Positions 44,978 to 56,302 of a stretch of 64,000 bases of DNA are shown here, one piece after another. The notes beneath the pieces were generated by a model. It searched no databases. It was not told the origin of the DNA and saw only the letters and a list, made by a program, of their open reading frames with translations. The stretch is taken from NCBI RefSeq assembly GCF_003946555.1, contig NZ_RHOO01000008.1, forward strand, positions 1-64,000. The letters run 5' to 3'. The position numbers and the translations under genes are program-made. How positions within the stretch are numbered: position 1 is the first letter of the stretch; each line of letters begins with the position of its first letter. Source of the stretch: Companilactobacillus hulinensis (lineage in GTDB: Bacteria > Bacillota > Bacilli > Lactobacillales > Lactobacillaceae).

Positions 44978-45538
44978 ATGTATTTAATGAAAGATATCGT
45001 CCGTGATGGCGATCCCGTTTTAAGACAAGTATCTAAAAAGGTAACATTCCCACTTAGTGATGAGGACAAGCAATTGGCTCACGATATGATGGAATATTTG
45101 ATCAATAGTCAAGATGAAAAATTTGCCGAAAAACATCAATTAAGAGCTGGCGTTGGTTTAGCCGCACCACAAGTTGGTGTATCAAAAATGATGGCATCAG
45201 TATTAGTACCAAATGATGACGATCCTGATGATCCATTGCTCAAGATTACTTTGATCAATCCGGTTATTGTTAGAAATTCAGTTCAAAACGCTGCTCTATC
45301 TGAAGGTGAAGGATGCCTATCAGTTGATAAAGATGTAACTGGATTCGTTCCACGTTCCGATCGTATTACCATTAAATATGATGACTTCGACGGTAATTCT
45401 CAAACATTGAGATTAAGAGACTACCCTGCTATCGTTTGCCAACATGAAATCGATCATTTGAATGGACATTTGTACTATGACAAGATCAATAAAAAGAAGC
45501 CTTTTAACATCGATCCAAGCACTGTTGTCATCTCGTAG
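44978..45538 (+). CDS. def: Peptide deformylase
   Basis: 186 aa from ATG 44978, just after GGAGGAAA. The three metal motifs are [16 protein letters not shown] and QHEIDHLNG. The insert between motifs 1 and 2 makes it type 2, as in Gram-positives. Removes the N-formyl group from new proteins. Confidence 0.97.
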   Translation: MYLMKDIVRDGDPVLRQVSKKVTFPLSDEDKQLAHDMMEYLINSQDEKFAEKHQLRAGVGLAAPQVGVSKMMASVLVPNDDDPDDPLLKITLINPVIVRNSVQNAALSEGEGCLSVDKDVTGFVPRSDRITIKYDDFDGNSQTLRLRDYPAIVCQHEIDHLNGHLYYDKINKKKPFNIDPSTVVIS

Positions 45539-45680
45539 TTCCACTCATATCAAGGTTAAGTAAGTATACTTAGTACATCATATATGTTAAAATTGTGCTA
45601 ACTGTTGATATTTCAACCAAATGGACTGGTAAATACAATGACGAAGCATACGTTTCGTTAATTTGAAATAAAAAATGGAA

Positions 45681-45712
45681 CCGCAATTACTGACTTCTTA
45701 TGCCGATTGCGG
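45681..45712 (+). promoter_or_regulatory. Hairpin upstream of rpoY
   Basis: CCGCAAT (45681-45687) and ATTGCGG (45706-45712) with an 18-nt loop, followed by CTTATTTAAAGGAG. Only a weak T-tract, and the rpoY ribosome binding site comes at once, so it may be a leaky terminator or a translation-control hairpin. Confidence 0.4.
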
Positions 45713-45735
45713 CTTATTTAAAGGAGAAATTACTA

Positions 45736-45948
45736 TTGATTTATAAAGTTTTGTACCAAGAAAGCGAATTAGATAACCCCCGTCGTGAATCTACAAAATC
45801 ACTCTACATGGACGCTGATTCAAGCATCATCGTTCGTCAAGCAGTTGAGAATAATACGGACTATCATATTGAGTTCATTCAAGAATTGGATGAAGAACAT
45901 CTAGAATATGAGAAAAAAAGTCCTGATTTCAAACTTACGGAGTTTTAA
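45736..45948 (+). CDS. rpoY: RNA polymerase epsilon subunit
   Basis: 70 aa from TTG 45736, 7-8 nt after AAAGGAG. The sequence LIYKVLYQESELDNPRRESTKSLYMDAD is the RpoY/DUF1447 signature. A small accessory subunit of Firmicute RNA polymerase. It lies three bases before rnjA, the conserved arrangement. An upstream in-frame ATG at 45700 would begin within the hairpin. Confidence 0.93.
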   Translation: MIYKVLYQESELDNPRRESTKSLYMDADSSIIVRQAVENNTDYHIEFIQELDEEHLEYEKKSPDFKLTEF

Positions 45949-45951
45949 TTA

Positions 45952-47643
45952 ATGACCGTAAAAGTAAAAAATAATGAAGTTTCCGTTTTTGCCATCGGGG
46001 GCCTTGGCGAAATCGGTAAAAATATGTACGGTGTTCAATATCAAGATGAGCTTGTCATTATTGATGCCGGTATTAAATTCCCAGAAGATGAACTTCTAGG
46101 TATCGACTATGTTATCTCTGATTACAGTTACTTAGTCGAGAATCAAGATAAGATCAAGGGATTGTTTATCACCCATGGTCACGAAGACCACATTGGTGGT
46201 ATTCCTTATCTATTACAACAACTTCCAAACATACCTGTTTATGCCGGTCCATTAGCTTGTGCATTGATTAATGGTAAGTTGGAAGAACATGGATTGCTTA
46301 AATCAACAAAAATGAATGTCATCAATGAAGATACAGTCGTTAAGTTTCCTAAACTTAGTGTCTCATTCTTCAGAACAACTCACTCAATTCCTGATACACT
46401 CGGTGTTGCTGTACATACACCACAAGGTATCATCGTTGAAACTGGTGACTTCAAGTTTGACTTAACACCTGTTGCCGGATTACCTGCACCAAACTTGCAA
46501 CGTATGGCCCAACTTGGACAAGAAGGCGTTCTTTGTTTACTATCTGATAGTACAAACGCTGAAATACCAACATTTTCTAAGTCTGAACGTTCAGTTGGTC
46601 TAACAATTCACCAAATATTCGAAACTATTCAAGGCAGAATTATATTTGCCACTTTCGCTTCAAATATCTACCGTGTTTCTCAAGCTGTTGATGCAGCGAT
46701 GCAACAAGGTAGAAAAATTGCCGTCTTCGGACGAAGTATGGAACAAGCAATTGCTAATGGTCGTGAATTAGGATATCTAAATATCCCTGATGAAATGATT
46801 ATTGATCCGCACGAACTTAACCGTACTCCTGCCAATGAAACATTGATTCTATGTACTGGTTCACAAGGTGAACCTTTGGCCGCATTGAGTAGAATTGCTA
46901 ACGGTACTCACCGTCAGATCACAATTCAACCTGGCGATACAGTTATTTTCTCAAGTAACCCTATTCCTGGTAATACAATCAGTGTTAACCACTTGATCAA
47001 CCAACTTTCTGAAGCTGGCGCCGAAGTTATTCATGGTAAGGTTAATAATATCCATGCTTCTGGTCACGGTGGTCAAACAGAACAAGAATTGATGCTTCGT
47101 TTAATGAAGCCTAAGTTCTTCATGCCAATTCACGGTGAATACAGAATGTTGAAGATCCATACAGAATTAGCGCAATTGTGTGATGTTCCATTGGATCATT
47201 CATTCTTACTTGAAAATGGTGATGTGCTTGCTTTGACAAAAGACTCAGCACACGTTGCCGGACACTTCCCTGCTGGAGACGTTTATGTCGATGGTAAAGG
47301 TGTTGGTGATATTGGTAATGTTGTTATCCACGATCGTCAAGTTCTTTCTGAAGAAGGAATGGTCGTAGTCGTTGCAACAATCGACTATCAAAAGCACATC
47401 GTTTTAGCTGGTCCTGATATTCTATCTAGAGGTTTCGTATACATGCGCGAATCCGGAGAATTGATCAATCAAGCACAAAAACGTGTCTTCCATCTTATCA
47501 AGAATGCATTTGATGACGAAGATAACAAAGTCACAGAAGCCGCTCTAAAACGTATCATCATTGAAGGATTACAAGAATTCTTGTACAAACGTACAGCTAG
47601 AAATCCTGTTATCTTACCAATGCTGATTTCAACTTCAATCTAA
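45952..47643 (+). CDS. rnjA: Ribonuclease J1
   Basis: 563 aa. The metallo-beta-lactamase zinc motif is complete ([10 protein letters not shown]), with [25 protein letters not shown] and the beta-[14 protein letters not shown]-terminal domain ends [13 protein letters not shown] 5'-3' exonuclease and endonuclease central to mRNA turnover; forms a complex with the J2 paralogue at 25053-26750. Confidence 0.97.
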   Translation: MTVKVKNNEVSVFAIGGLGEIGKNMYGVQYQDELVIIDAGIKFPEDELLGIDYVISDYSYLVENQDKIKGLFITHGHEDHIGGIPYLLQQLPNIPVYAGPLACALINGKLEEHGLLKSTKMNVINEDTVVKFPKLSVSFFRTTHSIPDTLGVAVHTPQGIIVETGDFKFDLTPVAGLPAPNLQRMAQLGQEGVLCLLSDSTNAEIPTFSKSERSVGLTIHQIFETIQGRIIFATFASNIYRVSQAVDAAMQQGRKIAVFGRSMEQAIANGRELGYLNIPDEMIIDPHELNRTPANETLILCTGSQGEPLAALSRIANGTHRQITIQPGDTVIFSSNPIPGNTISVNHLINQLSEAGAEVIHGKVNNIHASGHGGQTEQELMLRLMKPKFFMPIHGEYRMLKIHTELAQLCDVPLDHSFLLENGDVLALTKDSAHVAGHFPAGDVYVDGKGVGDIGNVVIHDRQVLSEEGMVVVVATIDYQKHIVLAGPDILSRGFVYMRESGELINQAQKRVFHLIKNAFDDEDNKVTEAALKRIIIEGLQEFLYKRTARNPVILPMLISTSI

Positions 47644-47653
47644 ATTTAATAGT

Positions 47654-47688
47654 AAAAAGTCGTAGATTACTAAAATCTACGGCTTTTT
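47654..47688 (+). terminator. Terminator of rnjA
   Basis: AAAAAGTCGTAGAT (47654-47667) pairs with ATCTACGGCTTTTT (47675-47688), then more T. Confidence 0.9.
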
Positions 47689-47756
47689 TGTTTACTGAAT
47701 TATAAATTTTGTGATTTAATGGAAACATAGTTTTAATTTTAAGGGGAATTTTTTTC

Positions 47757-48707
47757 ATGGCAAAAGTCAGTAAATTAGAAATTATTTTGAATGAGAAAGC
47801 TGGTAATGGTCAATCACTCAATATTTGGAAGACTGTTACAAAATATCTTGACTCAAACAAGATCAGTTACGAAATACACACTACCAAACGAAATGGTGAT
47901 GGTGTCAGGGTTGCTAAAGAATTAGCCAACTCATTGGCACCTGATGCAAGAATTATCGTTCTAGGCGGAGATGGCACACTCAATCAAGCTTTAAACGGCA
48001 TTCGTGAATCAAGCAAACCAGATACTCCACTTGGATATATCCCTGGTGGATCAGGAAACGATTTTAGTCGCGGTATCAAGATACGCAAGCAAAATCCAGA
48101 TATTCTAATTCAAAAGATCATGGCTATGAATTCTCCTAAAATTATTGATGTTGGAAAAGCTGAATTCACTGATAAAACTAAATACTTTGTTAACAATATT
48201 GGCATTGGATTAGACGCATACACCGTTTATGAGACTAACCATTCAAAACGAAAAGACTTGCTCAATAAGATGAAACTTGGAACATTAGCGTATGTTTCTA
48301 GTTTGGTAACAGTTATCAAGAATCAAGACGCCTTCCCACTTGATGTTACAGTTAACGGTGAAACTAAGCACTTTGAAGATGCCTACATTGTTTCAGCCAC
48401 TAATCATCCCTACTTTGGCGGGGGTGTAGCAATAGATCCATTGGCGACACCATTTGATCAAAAACTAGACCTAGTTGTCGTACACAAAATTTCTGGATGG
48501 ACGTTTATCAAATTGTTCGTTGAATTATTCAGCAATGGCTCACATCTGAATGATAAAAATGTTTGGCACACGCAAAACTCCAGCTACAGATTAACCAGTT
48601 ATTCACCCGAACAAGGTCAAATGGACGGCGAAGAATTAGGAAACAATAATTTTGATATTAAATTTACTGTTGATAAGCATCCCTTCTGGATTCCAATTGG
48701 TATGTAA
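47757..48707 (+). CDS. Diacylglycerol kinase family lipid kinase
   Basis: 316 aa of the DagK/YegS group. N-terminal nucleotide fold with LGGDGTLNQALNGI and PGGSGNDFSRG; C-terminal beta-sandwich with MDGEELG near the end. Phosphorylates diacylglycerol to return it to phospholipid synthesis, or a related lipid such as undecaprenol. AAGGGG ribosome binding site upstream. Monocistronic. Confidence 0.92.
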   Translation: MAKVSKLEIILNEKAGNGQSLNIWKTVTKYLDSNKISYEIHTTKRNGDGVRVAKELANSLAPDARIIVLGGDGTLNQALNGIRESSKPDTPLGYIPGGSGNDFSRGIKIRKQNPDILIQKIMAMNSPKIIDVGKAEFTDKTKYFVNNIGIGLDAYTVYETNHSKRKDLLNKMKLGTLAYVSSLVTVIKNQDAFPLDVTVNGETKHFEDAYIVSATNHPYFGGGVAIDPLATPFDQKLDLVVVHKISGWTFIKLFVELFSNGSHLNDKNVWHTQNSSYRLTSYSPEQGQMDGEELGNNNFDIKFTVDKHPFWIPIGM

Positions 48708-48710
48708 AAA

Positions 48711-48740
48711 AAAGCTAACGAAAGTTTTCGTTAGCTTTTT
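48711..48740. terminator. Bidirectional terminator
   Basis: AAAAGCTAACGAAA (48711-48724) pairs with TTTCGTTAGCTTTT (48727-48740). It serves the lipid kinase gene and the convergent recD2. Confidence 0.92.
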
Positions 48741-51136
48741 TGATCCATAAAATCAAATGGTGTACTGCCCTCCATACCGATCATAGGATCGATAGAACTA
48801 TTCATTACCATATCCAAAGTTAGTATGTAATCTTTTGGAGACTCATCAACTGAATCTTCAACTTCAGTTTCATCAGAATCTTCATCATCTTTAGCTGGTT
48901 TAATTTTGAACGTTTCAAAAATACGTTCTTTCAAAGTGGTATTACGCTCTGACGATTGATCAGTAATTGATCTCTCAAAAGCCGATCGATCACCCACCAT
49001 AATTAACAACTTCCTTGAACGTGTAATTGCCGTGTATAACAAGTTTCGACGTAGCATTCGTGACTCTTCATTTACTAATGGCAAGATCACCATTTCAAAT
49101 TCTGAACCCTGTGCTTTATGAATCGAAGTACAGTATGCTAATGAAATATTCAACCAGTCTTTCCGGTCAAGAGTAACTTCATTACCGTCAAAATCTATAA
49201 CTAGTTTGTCAACATGATCCGTATTCTCCTTGGCTAATAAAATACCAATTATCTTACCGATCTCGCCATTGAATACATTATCTTCAGGTGTATTGACCAA
49301 ATAGACAACCTTATCCTTAATTCGATAATGAACATTGCCCATTTCCACTTGTTTACGCTTAGGGGTCATCGGATTAACTACATCTTGAATTGTCTTATTC
49401 AGATTATCAATTCCGGCGACTCCTCGGTACATCGGTGCCAATACTTGAACATCCGCAATATCGAATCCACGCTCATCGGATTTTTGAATGATCTGTGACA
49501 ACACTTCAGGAATATTTCGACTACTACTACGAATATAACTACGATCCGACTTGTTTTGGAAGACATCATCATTCACGATGCCTTCATTAACGTCGTGAGC
49601 CAATTGAATAATAGTAGAATCCTCATCTTGTCTGTGAATGTCAGTCAAAATAGTTGTTGGAAATGCTCCACTATTAATCATATCTGAAAATATCTGACCA
49701 GGTCCAACTGAAGGCAACTGATCCTTATCACCAACTAACACGACTTGTGTTCCGGGCTGTACCGCAGTTATCAATGTACGGAACAACTTGGTATCAACCA
49801 TCGACATCTCGTCAATTATCAACAACTTGCAATCAAGCGTCGGTTCAGCGAATTCATCGTCTTCAGTACCAGTCAACCCAAGTAATCTATGAATTGTCAT
49901 TGCTGGCAATCCCGTTGACTCACCCATATGTTTAGCTGCTCGCCCAGTTGGGGCCGCCAAAGCTATCGCATAATCTTCTGATGCTGGATCTAAGGTAGCA
50001 TCATTTAACTTGGCGTATGCGGCTACTATTCCATTGATGATCGTCGTTTTACCAGTTCCAGGTCCACCTGTAAGTAAGAACAAAGAATGCGTTAGAGACT
50101 GTTTAATTGCCTCTTCTTGCGATGGGTCATATGAGACTTTAAATTGCTTCTCAACGTGCTTCAATTCCTTCTTGAATGCCGAATCCTTCCAGTCAACACC
50201 CTTATATGTATCAGTAATCATTTTTAACGACTGAGCAATAGACCATTCAGCTTCATAGAATGATTTATCGTAGACACGATTATCCTCAACTAGAAGAACA
50301 CCATCGTTGACTAACTCCCTCAAACAGCCAATGATTTTTTGCTTCAGTTCATCACTATTATTGTTACCAGGATTAAGCACATTTAAAGCACGTCTAAGAA
50401 GCTCATTTAGCTCAATATACGTATCTCCAGAACTTTGTACCAGCACAGCAACAAATTGAACTAGAGCTCCCTTGATCCGTCTTGGATCATCTTCTGGAAT
50501 TCCCAATCGTTTAGCCAGCTCATCTGCACGCTTAAAACCAATACCTTTAACCTCTGTAACTAATTTATAAGGATCTTCATTAATAACTTCTAGCGTCTTA
50601 ACACCATATTTTTGATAAATTCTGGCTCCTAAGACATTACCGAAGCCAAAATTACTCAATTGATACAAAACCTGTTCAGTTTGATGATTCTTAGAGATCT
50701 GCTCAACAATCTGATTAGTCTTTTCTTCTCCTAATTTTAGGAAATCCAAGGCATTAGGATCTTGCAAAATTTTGTCGATAGCATCAGTACCAAGTTCATC
50801 AACGATTTTTTCGGCCTTTTTCTTACCAATTCCTGGGAACTCTTCACCAGAGAAGAACGTAATAAGTTCTTTTCGACCACTAGGGCGACTGTGTTGATAA
50901 GTATCAGCTTGAAATTGTTTGCCATACTTCGGGTGGTCGATCATCTTGCCTTCAAATTTATATTCTTCTTCTTCAGATATCTCACCAAAACTGCCGGTAA
51001 CAACTATATCTGTTCCGTCCCAATCAGTGTTGGTCTTCTTAATTTTTATCGTAAAAATTTTGAACAGATTTTCTGGATTCTCAAAAAAAATAGCTTTGAC
51101 AGTTCCAATGAAATATTGTTTTTCACTTTCTGCCAT
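48731..51136 (-). CDS. recD2: RecD2 helicase
   Basis: 801 aa. N-terminal OB-like and tandem helix-hairpin-helix region (FPGIGKKKAEKIVDELG, GIGFKRADELAKRLG), then a superfamily 1B helicase: Walker A TGGPGTGKTTI, DEMSMVD, and C-terminal AYCTSIHKAQGSEF. The long N-terminal part and absence of RecBC partners mark RecD2. 5'-3' helicase in DNA repair and fork processing. Its start overlaps the TPR gene by 14 nt. Confidence 0.95.
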   Translation of the reverse strand: MAESEKQYFIGTVKAIFFENPENLFKIFTIKIKKTNTDWDGTDIVVTGSFGEISEEEEYKFEGKMIDHPKYGKQFQADTYQHSRPSGRKELITFFSGEEFPGIGKKKAEKIVDELGTDAIDKILQDPNALDFLKLGEEKTNQIVEQISKNHQTEQVLYQLSNFGFGNVLGARIYQKYGVKTLEVINEDPYKLVTEVKGIGFKRADELAKRLGIPEDDPRRIKGALVQFVAVLVQSSGDTYIELNELLRRALNVLNPGNNNSDELKQKIIGCLRELVNDGVLLVEDNRVYDKSFYEAEWSIAQSLKMITDTYKGVDWKDSAFKKELKHVEKQFKVSYDPSQEEAIKQSLTHSLFLLTGGPGTGKTTIINGIVAAYAKLNDATLDPASEDYAIALAAPTGRAAKHMGESTGLPAMTIHRLLGLTGTEDDEFAEPTLDCKLLIIDEMSMVDTKLFRTLITAVQPGTQVVLVGDKDQLPSVGPGQIFSDMINSGAFPTTILTDIHRQDEDSTIIQLAHDVNEGIVNDDVFQNKSDRSYIRSSSRNIPEVLSQIIQKSDERGFDIADVQVLAPMYRGVAGIDNLNKTIQDVVNPMTPKRKQVEMGNVHYRIKDKVVYLVNTPEDNVFNGEIGKIIGILLAKENTDHVDKLVIDFDGNEVTLDRKDWLNISLAYCTSIHKAQGSEFEMVILPLVNEESRMLRRNLLYTAITRSRKLLIMVGDRSAFERSITDQSSERNTTLKERIFETFKIKPAKDDEDSDETEVEDSVDESPKDYILTLDMVMNSSIDPMIGMEGSTPFDFMDQKS

Positions 51137-51767
51137 TGCTATCTCCCGTTTCTTTGATAAATTTTTGTAGATTTGCTAATTTCTTCTCATTTTTTAAGTA
51201 GTACTTAGCATCTAATTCTTTAGACTTATTAAGATAAGCCTGATAATCTTCCTTCAAATTCATGGCGCACAATGCCATATTGAAGTAGAACTTCGACTGT
51301 GGTTTGATCTTGTTGGCTTTTTGATAGTAACTCATAGATTCTGAGAAATTACCATTTGCCAAAAGCAGGTCTGCCATTAATTCATTAGCCGCAAGATCTT
51401 GTTTATTCTTTTCGACAGCTGTCAGTGCATAGACTATTGCCATTTGTCGTTTGCCTTGTTCATCCAAAGTCTTAGCCATCATAAAGTAGGCGACAAATCC
51501 ATAATTCGCATTTATAAGTTTTTGAAAAATATCATTAGACTTGTCATATTTGCCAGCCAAATAATAAACATTTCCCAAATTATAAAGTAAATCCTTATCC
51601 TCTGGAAATAGTGGCATCGATCTGATCAACAGCTCTTCGGCTTGTTCCAAATCACCAACCTCGACTAAATAAGCCGACAATTTTAAGATTTTCCCCAATT
51701 GTCTGCTATTAGTGTTCAGATCATCTACTAGTTTTTTAATTTCTTTTTTGACTTGTTCTTTATCCAT
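51123..51767 (-). CDS. TPR-repeat protein
   Basis: 214 aa, soluble, with at least four TPR units (GDLEQAEELLIRSMPLFPED, NLGNVYYLAGKYDKSNDIF, then GNFSESMSYYQKANKIKPQ). Probably a protein-interaction scaffold. Sandwiched between a histidine phosphatase gene and recD2, with overlaps or short gaps, so one operon. Confidence 0.88.
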   Translation of the reverse strand: MDKEQVKKEIKKLVDDLNTNSRQLGKILKLSAYLVEVGDLEQAEELLIRSMPLFPEDKDLLYNLGNVYYLAGKYDKSNDIFQKLINANYGFVAYFMMAKTLDEQGKRQMAIVYALTAVEKNKQDLAANELMADLLLANGNFSESMSYYQKANKIKPQSKFYFNMALCAMNLKEDYQAYLNKSKELDAKYYLKNEKKLANLQKFIKETGDSNGRK

Positions 51768-51775
51768 TTAATACC

Positions 51776-52426
51776 TCAAATCGTATCAGTACTTGAAAGT
51801 TTCTTATCAAGATAGTCAGTTTCGTTCCATTTTATCAAGCTATACTGTCCATGTGAATATTCCAAATGTGTCAGACTGGTGTTTGATAAACCGCCATCCT
51901 TACGTATATCAGCAATTTTTGTGCCCAATAATGATTGAATACACGTTACCAATGCAGCACCGTGACTAACAATCAATACTGCACCTTGTTCATTATTACT
52001 CTCAACAATATTTTGGACAGCTTGATTAGTACGTTCAGCTACTTGCTCAAATGATTCTCCCTCAATACGTTCAGCATCGTATTCACTTGGCTCATAACGG
52101 AATGCATGTATAACTTCTGGAATTTCTTTTTCCAGCTTAACAAATTTTTGACCTTCCATAATGCCAAGGTCAAATTCACGTAATCCATCAACTACAGTCA
52201 ATGGAATCTGCTTATTCATGTCTTTTAATAGTGTCTGTGCAGTTGTTTGTGCACGTTGAAGCGGACTAGTATATGCATTATTTATCTGCACACTTTCTAG
52301 TCTTTTCGCAAGTAACTTAATATCGTGCAAACTCTCTGGTAGCAATGGAGAATCCCCGTGACCACCTTGATATTTTCCCTCTAAATTCCATTCGGTTTTT
52401 CCATGTCTGACAAAATATAAATCCAT
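51776..52426 (-). CDS. Histidine phosphatase family protein
   Basis: 216 aa. FVRHGKTEWNLEGKYQG is the phosphohistidine motif and VSHGAAL holds the second His. Similar to cobalamin/phosphoglycerate phosphatase-type members; substrate unknown. First gene of the set with the TPR gene and recD2, after the mnmA terminator. A second member of the family is at 18514-19071. Confidence 0.9.
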   Translation of the reverse strand: MDLYFVRHGKTEWNLEGKYQGGHGDSPLLPESLHDIKLLAKRLESVQINNAYTSPLQRAQTTAQTLLKDMNKQIPLTVVDGLREFDLGIMEGQKFVKLEKEIPEVIHAFRYEPSEYDAERIEGESFEQVAERTNQAVQNIVESNNEQGAVLIVSHGAALVTCIQSLLGTKIADIRKDGGLSNTSLTHLEYSHGQYSLIKWNETDYLDKKLSSTDTI

Positions 52427-52513
52427 ATTATTTTCACCTTACAAAGTTAATTACCTACTATTATGATGATTTTCAGAAATTTTTTCAAGCAGTTACGAAA
52501 GCATATACAAAAA

Positions 52514-52539
52514 TAGACCAAGCTTTTACACTTGATCTA
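52514..52539 (-). terminator. Terminator of mnmA
   Basis: TAGACCAAG (52514-52522) pairs with CTTGATCTA (52531-52539). On the minus strand TTTTTG follows. Confidence 0.85.
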
Positions 52540-52568
52540 CTAAATTACGTTTTTTAAATTTGATTTAA

Positions 52569-53708
<1,140 letters not shown>

Positions 53709-54044
53709 TTAGCTCTTAGCCAAAACATTTTTCTCAATCATAAAACCTAATAAATATCTAAGATCACTGACTTCTTTTTCAGTATCTTTCAATTTAAAGA
53801 TGTTAAGATTATGCATCCCACTTTTATCAGTGACTGCTAATTTAAGATTATCCAAATCTTTATTGATGGTAACTTTCAAGACATAACGAGCATCATATGG
53901 TGAACTACCATTAATGGGACGTTCAAGGCGGAAATTACCTTGTTTAGTTTCTTGAAAACCGACATCTCGTAATGCATATTTTTTAATTTCAGGACTGATT
54001 TCATAGAATTCTGAATCGCCTAAAATTTGTGCTTTTTTACTCAT
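53709..54044 (-). CDS. DUF1831 family protein
   Basis: 111 aa, soluble (ALRDVGFQETKQGNFRLERPINGSSPYDARYVLKVTI pattern is typical; quoted here only by start). Conserved in lactobacilli between iscS and mnmA, so a helper in tRNA thiolation or sulfur transfer is plausible but unproven. No cysteines are present, so it is not itself a sulfur carrier through Cys. Confidence 0.85.
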   Translation of the reverse strand: MSKKAQILGDSEFYEISPEIKKYALRDVGFQETKQGNFRLERPINGSSPYDARYVLKVTINKDLDNLKLAVTDKSGMHNLNIFKLKDTEKEVSDLRYLLGFMIEKNVLAKS

Positions 54045-54097
54045 AGTAAAAACCTCCTAAGTGAAATTCTTAATAAGTCAAGTTTGAATAAATAAAA

Positions 54098-55246
54098 CTA
54101 ATTAGTCAAGTCTTTAATTATATCAACCATTTTATTAGAGAATTTAACGATATCGTCTTCAGTATTGTCTTTACCAAAACTAATTCTGATTGAATCGTTG
54201 ACTCTTGGACTGTCTTTACCAAACATAGCAACTAGCACATGTGAAGGTTCAAGACTTCCGGCAGTACATGCTGAACCACCGGAAACGGCGAAATGTTCCA
54301 AATCTAATCTGGTCAATAATACGCCACGATCAATCCCTGGCAGATAGAGATTGAATACATGGTTCAAAGCGTGTTCGTCTTGTGGTCCGTTTACTTCAAA
54401 CGGAACATCATTTGTTTTTAAAATTTCCTGAATCTTTTGTTTGAATCCAAAATAACGGTCACGGCGTTCATTTTTTACTTCTGGAGTAATTAACTTAACC
54501 GCTTGAGCAAAACCAGCGATAGCAGGAACATTCTCAGTACCAGCACGACGCTTGGTTTCTTGATCGCCACCCTTTACAAAAGATGGAATATGGATTGCAT
54601 CATTAATATATAAGAAACCAATAAATTTGGGACCATTGATCTTGTGAGCAGATGTCGACATCATATCAATATGTTGTGCATGAACATCAATATCTTCCTG
54701 ACCATATGCTTGAACTGCATCAGTGTGGAAGAATGCTTGATGATCTTTTAACAAATCACCGATTTCAGCAATTGGGTTTCTTGCTCCGGTTTCATTATTA
54801 CCATACATAACAGTGACCAGTATCGTGTCATCAGTTAAAGCATCTCGTACTTGATCAACAGTAATCTCACCACGTTTGTTTGGCATAAGATATGTAACAT
54901 CAAAGCCTAAGGTCTCTAGATAAGCCATTGATTTCAATATAGCCTCATGTTCAACCGCTGTAGTGATAATATGTTTACCTAATTTTTGACGTGATAAAGC
55001 TGTTTCAATAACAGCAGTATTATCACTTTCAGTTCCACCACTTGTAAAAATAATTTCTGAATCTTTGGCATTAATACTTTGAGCAATAGTATGGCGACTT
55101 TCATCCAAAACTTTGCGTGCTTGACGGCCAAAATAATTTGTCGCCGAAGCGTTACCAAAATTGTTTGCCATTTGTTCAGAAATTACATCAACAACTTCCT
55201 TAGCCATTGGTGTGGTGGCAGCATTATCTAAATAAGTAAACTCCAA
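54098..55246 (-). CDS. iscS: Cysteine desulfurase
   Basis: 382 aa PLP enzyme. FTSGGTESDN, HTDAVQAYG, PLP Lys in STSAHKINGPK, and catalytic Cys in GGSACTAGS. Supplies sulfane sulfur, here most likely to MnmA (no isc/suf scaffold genes are nearby). Operon with the DUF1831 gene and mnmA. Confidence 0.95.
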   Translation of the reverse strand: MEFTYLDNAATTPMAKEVVDVISEQMANNFGNASATNYFGRQARKVLDESRHTIAQSINAKDSEIIFTSGGTESDNTAVIETALSRQKLGKHIITTAVEHEAILKSMAYLETLGFDVTYLMPNKRGEITVDQVRDALTDDTILVTVMYGNNETGARNPIAEIGDLLKDHQAFFHTDAVQAYGQEDIDVHAQHIDMMSTSAHKINGPKFIGFLYINDAIHIPSFVKGGDQETKRRAGTENVPAIAGFAQAVKLITPEVKNERRDRYFGFKQKIQEILKTNDVPFEVNGPQDEHALNHVFNLYLPGIDRGVLLTRLDLEHFAVSGGSACTAGSLEPSHVLVAMFGKDSPRVNDSIRISFGKDNTEDDIVKFSNKMVDIIKDLTN

Positions 55247-55261
55247 TTTAAAAATCCCTTT

Positions 55262-55954
55262 CTATACTTCTTGATCCAAGAAGTTTAATAACATACGTAC
55301 AGACTTTCGACCAGCTTCTTTAACGAAGTCGTCAAAGTTAACACTAGCATCTTCGTCTCCCACATCACTCATTGAACGAATTACAACGAATGGTGTCTTG
55401 AATTGTGCACATACCTGAGCCACAGCGGCACCCTCCATTTCAGATGCTAAAACATCTGGGAACGACCTTTTAATTGTAGCAATTTTTTCTTTTCCGTCAA
55501 TAAATTGGTCTCCGGTAACAATTAATCCAGTATGAGATACCAATCCAGTAGCTTTTGCAGCTGCTTCGATCTTACCTACATATGTAGGGTCAGCATCAAA
55601 ATACAATGGTTGTTGTGGCAATTGACCCACAGCATAACCAAAACCTGTTGCATCCACATCGTGATAAGCAAGTTTGCTTGAAATTACAACATCACCAATT
55701 GATAAACCTTCGCCAACACCACCGGCAGATCCTGTATTTACAACAAAATCAGGCTTGTAGCGATCATTGATAATTGTCGTTGTCATTCCAGCTTGAACCT
55801 TACCGATTCCACTCTCAGCCAAATAAACTTGATGTGTCTTGTAATTACCGATCGTTAATTCAACACCAGCAACATTTTCTGTTTTCACATCACTAAGAGA
55901 TTCTCTAAGTAATTTGATTTCTTCTTCCATTGGAACGATTACGCCAATTTTCAT
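55262..55954 (-). CDS. mtnN: MTA/SAH nucleosidase
   Basis: 230 aa PNP_UDP-fold enzyme that cleaves adenine from methylthioadenosine and S-adenosylhomocysteine. PMEEEIKLL start, NTGSAGGVGEGL, SEMEGAAVAQVC and RSMSDVGDE motifs. Detoxifies SAM by-products and can feed LuxS. 15 bp upstream of iscS. Confidence 0.96.
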   Translation of the reverse strand: MKIGVIVPMEEEIKLLRESLSDVKTENVAGVELTIGNYKTHQVYLAESGIGKVQAGMTTTIINDRYKPDFVVNTGSAGGVGEGLSIGDVVISSKLAYHDVDATGFGYAVGQLPQQPLYFDADPTYVGKIEAAAKATGLVSHTGLIVTGDQFIDGKEKIATIKRSFPDVLASEMEGAAVAQVCAQFKTPFVVIRSMSDVGDEDASVNFDDFVKEAGRKSVRMLLNFLDQEV

Positions 55955-55987
55955 TTATAACTTCTCCTCATATCTAATTAATTATTT

Positions 55988-56302
55988 CTAGACAAAAAAT
56001 AGGACTAGAAAGACGATAACAATTAAGCCAAACACTGTAATAATCGCAATATTTAGCCTTTTTTTCAATCTATTTGTCTTATGCTCAAAAGATATTAATT
56101 TTTCTTCTTCAATTTGATCAGGATGCTGTCTTTTATACTCTTCTTCAACACGTTTTCTTTCCTGATCACGAAGCTCTTTTTGCTTCTTTTCAACCTCATC
56201 AACTGAAACTACAGAACCACTCGATTGATTCTTTTTACCACCAGAAAATGTATCGACTAATACATTTTTGAACTTTTCCCAAAGTTCACTAATTCTTTGC
56301 AT
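55988..56302 (-). CDS. Hypothetical protein with C-terminal TM segment
   Basis: 104 aa. The first 80 residues are highly charged and probably coiled coil (VDEVEKKQKELRDQERKRVE), followed by one TM at about residues 83-104 running to the end, so tail-anchored. It overlaps the end of the ADP-ribose pyrophosphatase gene by 14 nt. Function unknown. Confidence 0.8.
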   Translation of the reverse strand: MQRISELWEKFKNVLVDTFSGGKKNQSSGSVVSVDEVEKKQKELRDQERKRVEEEYKRQHPDQIEEEKLISFEHKTNRLKKRLNIAIITVFGLIVIVFLVLFFV